From Patagioenas fasciata (lineage: Eukaryota; Chordata; Aves; Columbiformes; Columbidae), in the NCBI RefSeq assembly GCF_037038585.1, contig NC_092560.1:85731549-85795548 (forward strand): 64,000 nucleotides of DNA. The letters are read 5' to 3'. Shown here piece after piece: positions 1-9,302 of this stretch (position 1 is its first letter; each line of letters begins with the position of its first letter). Under the pieces are notes generated by a model. The model was not told the DNA's origin. It ran no database searches and worked only from the letters and a program-made list of their open reading frames with translations. A program made the position numbers and the translations under genes.

Positions 1-728
1 AAGCTTGATCCTGGGGTGTCTGGGGGTTGCCAGCTGACAAAATGACATTGCTGTGGCCTTGCTGAGAACAGGTGTCCCTGTGAGCCACCTCCCGGGAGCA
101 GAGCTGAAGTTGAAAGGCGGCCTGAAAGCCCCGGTGAGAGTTTTCGTTAAAGAAACCGGAGATGATGGGGTTGACGCTGCTATTGAAAAAGGCCAGCCGG
201 TGAGCAAAGGGATAGATATAAATGTGAAAGAACTGCAACTGGACATCTGAAAGGTTGACATAGTCAGAAAGCATCATCAGAGTCCACAAGGGAAGCCAGG
301 AGAGGGTGAAAAGCAAAACCACAATAATGAGCATTTTGATTACTCTTTGTTTCTTCTTTGACGTGCTGTGCCATCGCTCCTGGCTGTGCTTTCCCACCGT
401 GGGCATCGCAGTGTTGAAGAGAGCAATGCTTATCCTGGCGTACATGATAACAGTGAGCGACAGGGGAGCCAGATAGATGTTCGCAAAGAGAACTGTTGTG
501 TAGATCTTTCTCATTCCTGGGTCAGGCCAGTCCTCTCGGCACCAGTATACGGGGCGGGTTTCGTTGCCGTAGCCGAGGATCACCCTGAAATGTTTCTCTT
601 CTTGTACGTGCAGCATGACGGCAGAAGGACGCGTGATTGCGATGGCCAGAATCCAAGTGACGGCTATGATGATGACTGCAGTTGAAACGGTCAGCTTCTG
701 CTCGAACGGATGAACGATGCAGCGAAAC
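1..728 (-). CDS. NPFFR2-like terminal coding exon, cut by the window start
   Basis: Minus-strand exon of a rhodopsin-family GPCR of the neuropeptide FF receptor type, truncated at its C-terminus by the window edge (about 37 codons missing compared with the other copies). The open frame reaches up to an ATG at 797-799, but codons above 728 look intronic: TTTGCTGCAG on the minus strand ends at 729 and is a good splice acceptor. See the complete copy at 8,462-9,302 for the motif description. Confidence 0.75.
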
Positions 729-1379
729 CTGCAGCAAAGATATCCGGCGACATACGTAGAGAAGCTGATTAAGGAACGCTCACTCAAACAGGCAAGCATA
801 CGTTCACTTCTTCAATTGCATGCTTTTGAAACAGATTAAACATGATACTCCAGTTGTTGGAAGCTGTGCTGTTGCTGGAAAAGTTACCATCGTGCGTTGC
901 AAAGGGCCTCAGAAGGGAAACACTGATCAGGAAACTGGAAATAAGTTAGCAGATGCCAGTGTGAAACCAGCCACCGAAAGGACAGAGACCGATACAAAAG
1001 CCACACCTCTGATCCCAGGTGGCTGTCTCCTCCAGCCAACATCAGGAAACCGCAACAAAGAGGATAAGAAATTAATAGGAGATTTATAGCCGAATTAGAA
1101 TTAGGGTCCAAAGAAGCTGTCACTGGTGACGGGAGAGCAGTGGTACCTCGCAGCGCAAGGAGCTGATGCGCTCTATTAAGATTAGGTGAAAAGGTAAGAG
1201 TGAATTTATAAACTGTTTGCGAAGGAGTGACCCAGCAATGTGAAATGTGTCTAGAAAACCATCATCTTAATACTGTATACAGGGTATAAATAAGAACAAT
1301 TGGACGAGGGAAACGTCCCAGGACAACACTGGCAAATAGGGTTCTCCAAGCTGCCTAGAAAAGAGGGGTATGGCTATTG

Positions 1380-1740
1380 GGTGGCACTCACAGCAGCTCC
1401 CTTCTCAGGTTGGCCAGGAGCATTGCCGTGCCGGGGGGCGGCTGCCGGCCTGTGGGCCGGGGGCTGCGGCTGTTTGGGGCGCTGCCCCCGCTTTGTTTTC
1501 CTAGGGGAGCCCCCCCCCGCTTTTTGGGGGTTGTGGTACGTGCACGTGTAAATGACACAATGAGAGTAAATGACACAATGAGCTGCCTGTCGGGGCCGTT
1601 TCCCTCGTGTCGCGTGACGGTGTCGCTTGTGGCGCCCCAGCGTGAGCAGGGGCCGGCGATGCGGGTGGGGGACGCGGGGGTCAAAAGGGAGTCCCCCTGA
1701 AAAGAGGGGGTCACAGTCCCAACGTGCCTGAAAATTCCCG
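1380..1740. other. GC-rich CpG block with a short direct repeat
   Basis: A GC- and CpG-rich block with runs of C and G. At 1,549-1,582 the motif TAAATGACACAATGAG occurs twice in tandem, 18 bp apart. The block is repeated at 9,954-10,314 and 18,529-18,889. No gene was recognised; several overlapping open frames on both strands arise only because stop codons are rare in such DNA. Confidence 0.6.
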
Positions 1741-2449
1741 GGGGAGGAGAACACGTGTTCGACCTGTAAACACGAGTGTGGCAATTGCAAACAGAGAAAT
1801 CTGTCCTTGGTATTTATATATTGCAGGATGGCATTCACGTGTATATCAAATGCTTTTATATCAACCCCCTTTTCTACTCTATTATATAAAGGATTTTTAG
1901 AATGTAAAAAATTCCTGTTGATGGTTTTAAAAATACCAATATCTTGTCTATACGTAAATTAAAAAATGAAGGACTCGAAAATGAGAAAAAAATTATATAG
2001 AAAGCAATTTAAAATAGAGAAAAGTTAGAGTGGGTAGAGCTACCTGTAATGACTGTGCGTTACATAATCTAAACGGATATTAAATATCATCTCTATGTAT
2101 TCACTCATACCCGTGTACGTATTTTTTTAATAAGTGCAAATAGATATCTCCGTCTAAACCTGTGTAATTGTAAATATGTCAAAATCTGTAGATCTGGAAG
2201 GATCCTGAAGCAATGCGGGGCTGTGGGCCCGACGTCCGCTTCCTGCGGCAGGCGAGAGAGCGAGCCCCTCTCTCCGGGTGGCGAAGGCTCCCTCTGCGCG
2301 GCGTGCGGCGGGCCGGGGGCCAACGTGCGCGGCAGGGTCCGTGCGCGTATCCTGGAGCGGGACGGCTGCCTGGCGAGCGAGCCAGCGAGGCTCCATGTCC
2401 CCGAAGCCTCGTCTCGTAGGAGCCCTGACACCCCACCGTGTTCTCCTAG

Positions 2450-5400
2450 GCTGAGGACGGCCGAGCGCCCCGAGTTACCGGAGAGGAAGGGAGGAGAGGA
2501 GGAGACGGGAGCGTCTGAGCTGTTAGAAGCCTCCTGGCAGCCACCGAAAGCGAGAGCCGCTGTGAGTCCCTGGCCCTCGGGGCCTCGTCCCCGGCTTGTG
2601 TGTCCTGGTGCCTCCCTGCCCCTCCGTCTCCTTTTTCCCCACGCTTTCTCTGGCCCGTTCTTTTCCCTGCCATTAGTTTCCTCTCTGTGTCTGTATGTGC
2701 TGCTCTGTCTCCTTCCTTCCTCCCTCCCTTCGCCGTCTCTCTCTCTGTGCCTTTGTCGTGCTCGGCGTTGCCGGCTTTCTTCATTCCGTACGGCACTGTT
2801 CCCGTCCTCGTTCACGTTCTGAGCCTTTGTGCTGCCCCCCGCCCCGTTTTTTTTCTCTCTTTTTATTTTCTTTTTTCCTGTCCTCCGTCTCTCCGCGGGG
2901 CTCCTCATTCCTCTCTTTCTTCCTCCAAGCCCCTGTGTTCCCCGCGGTCTCTCGCTCTGCCATCGTTTTTGCCTGTTGCCCTCTCTCTTGCTTCCCGTTG
3001 ATAGGAGGAACAAAAATCTTTTAGAAAGCCCTTGGCATAAGGCAGCAAGACCAGGCCTAACGGAACAGAAACCTAACAGAGAAACACTAGCTCTGTAGGG
3101 ACTGGAGGTGGGGCAAAGCGGGATGTCCTTGGCTCGCAGGCTGGGAAAACGGGACGTTCCACTAAATGGAGAAGGAGCTACTTGAGTAGCAGCACAAAAT
3201 GACAGCGGGCGTGCTCAAGACATGAGGTCGAGGAGCCGACACCGGGGCAGGGGGCACCGGGCTGCAGGGGCACCGGGGACCCCTGGAGACCCTTGATGGA
3301 CACTGGCATACCAGAGATGGACTGCCAGCGAAGGGTGGGGTTATGGAAAGAACTTCTGTTTAATGCACTAACTAAGCGGTAGAAGCAAATGAATATGCAA
3401 TAGGTGTATGTAGAGAATACCAAGAAGCGTGAATCACGCGTACGCTCAAATACAGGGGCCATCCTCTGAGCGTGCGGTGCGCTGTATTGAAATTGCCCGC
3501 CGTTTAACACTTTCAGAACAGCGTTAGAGAGTCTTTTTTGCCGACTTTTTGGTATCTCTCCGCGTCCCGTGGTTCCTCGCCGTGTCCCCGTGTCCCGCTC
3601 CCTGCCCGTGGTCGCGTTCCTCTCTGTCCCGTTGACCGTGCCGGGTTTTTGTCCTCCGTCTCCGCGCCGCTGCCGCCGCGCCGATTTGTTTCTTTCTGTG
3701 CCCTGTTCCTGGTGCTCTTCCGGCCTCTTTTCCTCTGTCCCCGCCGCTGCTTTGATCTCTGCCTTGTTTTTTCAGAGCCCTGTCCCTTTTTTCTCTTCTC
3801 GCTTTTGAAGAGAAGCTGCCAAGTTAACGTATACTGCGATGAAGTTATAGAAGGTGTACCCGTCATTAACCAGTTGACATGAGGTAAATGCTTTCTGACC
3901 GCCTGCACGATGAGGGGATATTTTTCACCTTTTAGATCCTTCTGCACGACAAGAGGGAGATGGAAGATTAAGTAACACGTTGTTTAGAAGCTGAGAGCTT
4001 AGTTTATATTTGACTAATAATTAACAGATGTATTGTCAGCGAGAAACTAAACAATTATAACTAACATCGTCAAATGAAATAAAGAACGTGGCTCAGCAGT
4101 GCTGCTGACTCTGCCGTCCCGTTTCTTTCCCCGTTTCAGGCGGTGAGCCAGCCGGAGGACCCGCTCTGTCCGGCCGCAGGGCCCGTGGAGCCGAGGACTC
4201 TCTTGGCGCACCCCGGGGATGTCTCTGGAGAGACTCCTCGTCTCGGTCGGATCGCCGCGGGGACGGACGAGGACCTCTGGTGAGAAGTCTTTCTTCTCTG
4301 AAATTTGGGACCGGTCACGTGCTCGCGAACTGTCCGTAAGTCGTGGTACGGAATTTCGGCAGGATAGCGTGGACGGGGTTGCGAGCACCTTAGAGGTATA
4401 CAGTAGTTGCTGTGGAGTTGTTTGTGCGGCCAGCTTTTGGTGTTGGTTGTTCCCGTGCTCCGTTGTGGTGCAAAGCTGGCTCTGTATGTAGCTGTGAAGA
4501 GTACCGTAGTTCGGTTTAATTCTTGGATGTGCCTTGGTTCTGACTATGCACTTGAACACCGAAAACTACAGCAGGAGCTGCTGTGGCTTTAACTTGCGAG
4601 GAGTGTGAGCGTTGTGGAGCCATCTGTGTTGCAGAGTGTCCTAATTGCGGTGCTGAGTGTTAGAGAGATTTGAGCTGGGTACCGGAATTGTTTTGTTTTG
4701 GAGACGGTGGGATAAACTTGGAGTACAACTTGTGAGGGCGGTGTGTCGTGGGTAGGTTTGAGTATTATCTGTGGAGTACTGCTCTGGGTGTTAGTAGTTA
4801 TTTGCTCGTATTTGTTACAAGATGAGCCGTGTCGTTCCGTGTGACGCGTAATGGGAGGACGGCGTAGTAGCGGTATTCTGAAAAAGAGCCTGTTAGGGTG
4901 TATTTTAGCTCAGAGGAAAGAGATTGAGGAACCACCTGGTGATAATGTGAATAGAGCAACCTTGATGAAATCTTGTGAGCAGAGGCCATTGTATAAATTG
5001 GACAAGGAAGGAAAGGCTGTGCGCAAAGCGCGGTGCTGCACCCGGGCGCCCCAATGCCGTGCCGCAGCGCGCCTCAGTGCTGCCGCCCTGTGGCGAAACT
5101 CGGGTACTGCAGCGCACGGCCGGGGGCAGAGGCGCTGTTCGCCCCGCAGGGCTCGCAGCCAGGTATCTGTGTGTCAGTGCCCGTCCCCATTTGTGTAAAA
5201 ACGACATCCCTCCCTCGGTGGCTCCTTAGAACGTTTAAAGATGTAAATATTGCTACCACTAACATTGTCGATCCGGCTTCTTTCCTCAGTGTAAAGCAAA
5301 GGAGCGCGGTTTGTTGTTTCCTTTTAAAGGCGGCTGTTGGAAGCCGCGCGGGCAAAGGGCGTGGGGGTCCCGGCAGGGTGGCGAGAAGGCGAGTGAGGAT

Positions 5401-7534
5401 GCAGAGCGGGCCAATCAGATCGCTCGGGAGGGCTGGAGGGGCGGAGCGCTGATAGGCGGGGAGAATGGCAATTGATGTGCGCAGGCAGCCAATCAGATTG
5501 CCAGAGGGGCGGGCGTTGAGGCCTCAGTATTGCGCATGCCCAAATTGCGCAGTCCTCAGTCAGGTCCGACCCTGAGGCGGGCACCTGGGCGCGGAGCGCG
5601 GGAAGGAGCATCCAATAGGAGGACGGCGCGCTGGGGTGAAAAGCAGCCAATCAGAGCGCACCGACTCAATCCCGTTTGAACAGCTGCCTCCCTGGCAAGC
5701 GCGTCCGTGGTGTCTCGGGGCGGGCACCGGGAGTTAAGGGGGAAACGGGGGTCGAGGCGAGGGAGGGGAGGCTGAGGAGCGCTCATTTTGGCCTCTCCTT
5801 CCCCTTGCCCTGCCTCTCCGTCCCTTTTGCCTCTCTCTCCCTCTCTCTGTGTCACCTTGTCTTGCTCCCTGTCCCTATCTGTCTCTGACAAGCTGACCTG
5901 CTCCTTGCCCTCCTTTTGTATGGAATCACAGGCTCATTCTGCTTGGAGAAGACATGTGCAATTTTCTAATGACTTGACGGTTTAGAGAAACGGCCTGGAA
6001 GAGATCATTCCTTTGTCTTTTTTTTGTGTGTGTTTTTTGTGTGTTTTTTTTTTTTTTTTTCCCCACGTGGAGGAAAAAAAAAAAAAAAAAAAACAGAAGA
6101 GGCAAATTCAGTGCCTCTGCGGAGAAGCTGGCGACCAGTTTTAGTTAAGAACGCACACCCCGTTGGCGAACGGGTCCCGCGGCAGTTCCACGTGTTGCAG
6201 GTAAAAGAAGGAAGTTTGATCTGCCATAGAGGAACAGCCGCCTCTTTCCCTCCTTAGGGTCGAGCGTTGCCCTTGTCTTTGTTCACATGAATTTATGGGC
6301 ACGCTGGAAATAGCCTTTAAGATTTATATGTAGAGTTTAATCTAAGTGGTAAGTGGCATGGGCATAGTTAATTTTTGAACACCTTGCTGCCAGTTGAAAT
6401 GTAAGGGATGAAATGTGATGGGAAGTAATAAGTAAATTTGGGGTTGACTTCTAGGGTGTTTTTTTCCCCATTAGTGTAAATCAATGGCACCGTTGTCCTG
6501 TGGCTCAATCTCCGTTCTGTTCCGTGGAGTCTTCAATTTAGGATGTTCAGGTAAGAAAGTTTGTCCTTCCAAAGAATGACCAGCCATTGGTAGGACAGAG
6601 AGAGGCTTTTAAGTGCATGATCAGAATTTAAGCCAAATTCCACTTGACGTTGCTGCTGTTGGTTTTGGCTTTCACTGGTTTCCCCACAGCTCCCTAGTGT
6701 TTGGGAGCTCGGAGTGGGCATTTTTTTCCCCCAGGGAGAGGCTATGCTTAAGAATGAATTTGTTTCCTTAGAGGAGTGAGAGTCCGTTTGTGTAACACAA
6801 AGAAAAACCCCAGCCTAGTCGAGTTCTGAGTGTGTGTCTGTGAGATGGCTGCTTTACTTTGATGAGTTCACACCTGTGCAGTTGTAATGCCAAAGAGCAA
6901 TGCAAGATAGGAGGGTTTTTTCCGCTGTGGGGGGGGATGCATAAAACCAGAGCTAAGGTGCGGTTGCAGGCTTGGTGGTGTGGCGAGTGGGGCGCCGCTT
7001 CGGTGGGAGCTCGGGGTGAGGCCCAGCGGGTTCTGTGTCCTGTACGCGTGGCTTTCGTGCCGCGGCTCTCTGTGTGCGTTTTTGTTTTGTTGTGTTTGTT
7101 TTTTGTGTTTTTTTCTGCGGGATTCCCGCGAAACGCGGCACAACCGCTCGGCCCGGGCTGCCGCGGCGGTCTCAGTGCTGCCGTCCTGTGGGCAAAGCGC
7201 GGTGCTGCACCCGGGCGCCCCAATGCCGTGCCGCAGCGCGCCTCAGTGCTGCCGCCCTGTGGCGAAACTCGGGTACTGCAGCGCACGGCCGGGGGCAGAG
7301 GCGCTGTTCGCCCCGCAGGGCTCGCGGCCAGGTATCTGTGTGTCAGTGTCCGTCCCCGTTTGTGTAAAAACGACATCCCTGCCTCGATGGCTCCTTAGAA
7401 CGTTTAAAGATGTAAATATTTCTACCACTAACATTGTCGATCCGACTTCTTTCCTCAGTGGATCCGTTTTGCAGTCGGTGACCCACGATTGCTTGGAAAC
7501 AGCAGAAGCTGTTCGCTCCGGCGGAGCGGATTGA
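2450..7534 (+). CDS. Candidate three-exon gene, unknown product (copy 1)
   Basis: Hypothetical gene model; no family recognised. Exon A (2,450-2,561) follows TTCTCCTAG and ends at a GTGAGT donor; its open frame contains PELPERKGGEEETG. Exon B (4,140-4,279) follows a pyrimidine-rich TTTCAG acceptor and ends at GTGAGAAG; it is open through AVSQPEDPLCPAAGPVEP to GTDEDL. Exon C (7,459-7,534) follows TTTCCTCAG, encodes GSVLQSVTHDCLETAEAV and ends in TGA at 7,534. Phases match: exon A ends on a codon boundary, exon B starts in phase 0 and leaves two bases, and exon C supplies the third (TG|T, Cys). The frame of exon A also stays open upstream to at least 2,163 without an ATG, so a first exon is missing or the start lies elsewhere. 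An alternative terminal acceptor in the duplicated element (5,289) would give a different tail. GC-rich DNA stays open easily, so the model is tentative. Confidence 0.3.
2585..3000 (+). repeat. Pyrimidine-rich strand-asymmetric tract
   Basis: About 400 bp strongly enriched for C and T on the plus strand, made of loosely repeated CTCTCT, TTCCTCC and TTTTC words with no fixed period. Similar tracts lie at 3,530-3,800 and 5,780-5,890, and the same tracts recur in copies 2 and 3. Such DNA can form triplex structures. It also creates a 302-codon Arg/Lys/Glu-rich open frame on the minus strand (2,105-3,013) that I regard as a by-product. Confidence 0.7.
5023..5291 (+). repeat. 269-bp internal direct duplication, element A
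   Basis: This stretch recurs at 7,192-7,460 (element B), 2,169 bp away in the same orientation, with only a handful of differences. It includes a GC-rich part, the words TGTGTAAAAACGACATCC and a TTTCCTCAG splice-acceptor-like end. Both copies therefore end in an acceptor followed by TG, offering alternative downstream exons. Equivalents in copy 2 are 13,597-13,865 and 15,767-16,035. In copy 3 element A is cut at 22,204 and element B is complete at about 22,516-22,784. Confidence 0.9.
5390..5720 (+). promoter_or_regulatory. CCAAT/GC-box CpG-island promoter candidate (copy 1)
   Basis: Four plus-oriented CCAAT boxes at 5,411, 5,489, 5,612 and 5,647, three of them in the extended form CCAATCAG, lie within about 240 bp. 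They are accompanied by GC boxes (GGGGCGGGC at 5,506-5,514) and an NRF-1-like TGCGCATGCC at 5,531-5,540. There is no obvious TATA box. This is the typical content of a broad CpG-island promoter bound by NF-Y and Sp/KLF factors. Transcription direction is unknown. It lies in the second intron of the candidate plus-strand gene and is also upstream of nothing recognisable on the minus strand, so it may drive a separate transcript. Confidence 0.55.
6044..6093. repeat. T-run / CACGTG / A-run imperfect palindrome (copy 1)
   Basis: Seventeen T residues, then CCCCACGTGGAGG, then twenty A residues. The two runs are complementary and the centre contains the palindromic E-box CACGTG flanked by CC and GG, so the whole ~50 bp can fold into a hairpin or cruciform. 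Confidence 0.85.
6603..6827 (+). repeat. Module shared with the 2.28-kb array (copy 1)
   Basis: About 225 bp from AGGCTTTTAAGTGCA to CCTAGTCGAGTT that align, with scattered differences, to 37,371-37,580 and its counterparts in every amplified 2.28-kb unit, in the same orientation. Shared words include TTCCACTTGACGTTGCTGCT, TTTCACTGGTTTCCCCAC and GTCCGTTTGTGTAAC. No terminal inverted repeats or target duplications are visible, so it may be a fragment of a dispersed repeat or the trace of an exchange between arrays. Confidence 0.88.
7192..7460 (+). repeat. 269-bp internal direct duplication, element B
   Basis: Second member of the duplicated pair with 5,023-5,291. Just upstream, CTCAGTGCTGCCG occurs at 7,171 and again 70 bp later, so a smaller tandem repeat is nested at the boundary. 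The element ends at the acceptor of the candidate terminal exon (7,459-7,534). Confidence 0.88.
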
Positions 7535-8461
7535 AAGGACCAGCCGCTGGAGGATGCTGAAGACTCCTGGGTCGCTGATGGAAGCAGCTTTGCATAAAGC
7601 AAGGGGTACGTGAACCTGGGCATGCAGTGACGACTGCCCAGCAGGTAATGGAAGCTAAACCTTTACCTCCAACGCCCGACAAAAATAACGCCAAGAAATG
7701 CCACTGAAAAAAACACAGTCAGGGAGGGGTTTTTTTAAATTTCCTTTAGTTCCCCCCCCTCTGCCCCGCCCTGCTGCGTTTAGTGCAGTGAATGACCCAT
7801 TGGGAGATGACTGTGGATCTGGCTGTTGAAGGGTGTCTGAAGGAGAGGGAGATGTGTGTAGAGCAGGATTGGTTGTGGGGGTGAGTGTAACTGGTTTGGA
7901 TGTGGGGTTGTAAATTCTTTTTGGAGGCTTCCTAGTTTCTGGTGTCACCTGTGGGGTGAAGCGTCTTTCTGTGTGCAGGTTTGAAAGGTGCGACGTACGG
8001 AGCTCCATCATTTGCCACCAGAACTCCAAATCACGGAGACAACGTTGCTGTGCAGCTGCTAAGGACAGTGTGTGTCTCAGGTAGAGTAACGTCCTTTGTG
8101 CTCTGTGTGCGTGTTCCTCCCTTGAAACGAAGGTGCGCTGCCCGGAGTTTCACGTTCCGTGTGGTACCTGCTGGGCTGAGTCTCCTCCCTACGCTCGCCC
8201 GTTTTAGCCACGTCTCTGCTCCAGCCCAGTTCGGGAGCAGAGTGGGTCATCACTGACTGCAGGGCGGTTGCACCTTCTTCAAGCTGCTAACACAGGAGGA
8301 TGAATTTGGCTTTCTGCTCACATCACACATTCAGATACTGGGCAAGCTGCGTATCTCCTTCAAAAAAGAAACACTGTCAAGGGGCTGACAGAGCGTGAGT
8401 TTCACAACACAACAAACCAACTCTGCTAGGCTTACATCGTTTTGGTGGTGCATAGCATGTT

Positions 8462-9302
8462 TCACTTAATCCCGTCATTGCAGGTCTCTTCTAGAGCCTC
8501 CATTGTCAAATCTTGCTGGTTACTCACCCAATTTCCTTTCCTAACTGTCTTCCCTTTTTCCTTAGCGTTTTGAGAAGCTTGATCCTGGGGTGTCTGGGGG
8601 TTGCCAGCTGACAAAATGACATTGCTGTGGCCTTGCTGAGAACAGGTGTCCCTGTGAGCCACCTCCCGGGAGCAGAGCTGAAGTTGAAAGGCGGCCTGAA
8701 AGCCCCGGTGAGAGTTTTCGTTAAAGAAACCGGAGATGATGGGGTTGACGCTGCTATTGAAAAAGGCCAGCCGGTGAGCAAAGGGATAGATATAAATGTG
8801 AAAGAACTGCAACTGGACATCTGAAAGGTTGACATAGTCAGAAAGCATCATCAGAGTCCACAAGGGAAGCCAGGAGAGGGTGAAAAGCAAAACCACAATA
8901 ATGAGCATTTTGATTACTCTTTGTTTCTTCTTTGACGTGCTGTGCCATCGCTCCTGGCTGTGCTTTCCCACCGTGGGCATCGCAGTGTTGAAGAGAGCAA
9001 TGCTTATCCTGGCGTACATGATAACAGTGAGCGACAGGGGAGCCAGATAGATGTTCGCAAAGAGAACTGTTGTGTAGATCTTTCTCATTCCTGGGTCAGG
9101 CCAGTCCTCTCGGCACCAGTATACGGGGCGGGTTTCGTTGCCGTAGCCGAGGATCACCCTGAAATGTTTCTCTTCTTGTACGTGCAGCATGACGGCAGAA
9201 GGACGCGTGATTGCGATGGCCAGAATCCAAGTGACGGCTATGATGATGACTGCAGTTGAAACGGTCAGCTTCTGCTCGAACGGATGAACGATGCAGCGAA
9301 AC
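8462..9302 (-). CDS. NPFFR2: NPFFR2-like terminal coding exon (TM4-TM7), partial receptor gene
   Basis: The frame is open from an in-frame ATG at 9,373 to a TAA at 8,462 (303 residues), but the first ~24 residues look intronic. A minus-strand acceptor TTTGCTGCAG lies just before 9,302, at the point where the DRF motif at the end of TM3 would be completed (residues 24-25, R-F). From there the protein is clearly NPFFR2-like: CIVHPF after TM3, TM4 with Trp49, ECL2 with the disulfide Cys87 in [10 protein letters not shown]5 with Pro112 in YLAPLS, TM6 with SWLP (167-170), TM7 with NSSVNPII (206-213) and a GFFNEN-type helix 8. NPFF receptors are Gi/o-coupled plasma-membrane receptors for RFamide peptides. 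Exons for the N-terminus and TM1-TM3 were not found anywhere in the unit, so this exon alone cannot make a seven-helix receptor. The NPxxY tyrosine is Ser (NPIIS), which would be expected to impair activation. A transcribed fragment, a fusion with exons elsewhere, or a pseudogene are all possible. The retained intron boundary argues against a retrocopy. Confidence 0.8.

Larger units (their letters stand above)
1..8574. repeat. 8.57-kb tandem repeat unit, copy 1
   Basis: First copy of a head-to-tail array; the same sequence restarts at 8,575 and 17,150, each time at AAGCTT. The unit boundary used here is only the HindIII site at the window start and is not biological, because the NPFFR2-like exon runs across it. 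Internal map of this copy: NPFFR2-like exon (1-728, minus); unassigned spacer (729-1,380); GC-rich island (1,380-1,740); AT-rich spacer (1,741-2,190); GC-rich block with a candidate exon (2,205-2,561); pyrimidine-rich tract (2,585-3,000); unassigned (3,000-3,530); second pyrimidine-rich tract (3,530-3,800); candidate exon (4,140-4,279); G/T-rich spacer (4,280-5,022); duplicated element A (5,023-5,291); CCAAT island (5,390-5,720); hairpin (6,044-6,093); module shared with the 2.28-kb array (6,603-6,827); GC-rich block (6,900-7,190); duplicated element B (7,192-7,460); candidate last exon (7,459-7,534); spacer with nothing recognised (7,535-8,461). Confidence 0.97.

Noticed and set aside
2105-3013. 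302-codon open frame on the minus strand, present in all three 8.57-kb copies
   Set aside because: The protein is low complexity (Arg, Lys, Glu, Ser) and simply mirrors the pyrimidine-rich plus strand; no domain, and it overlaps a better plus-strand exon candidate.
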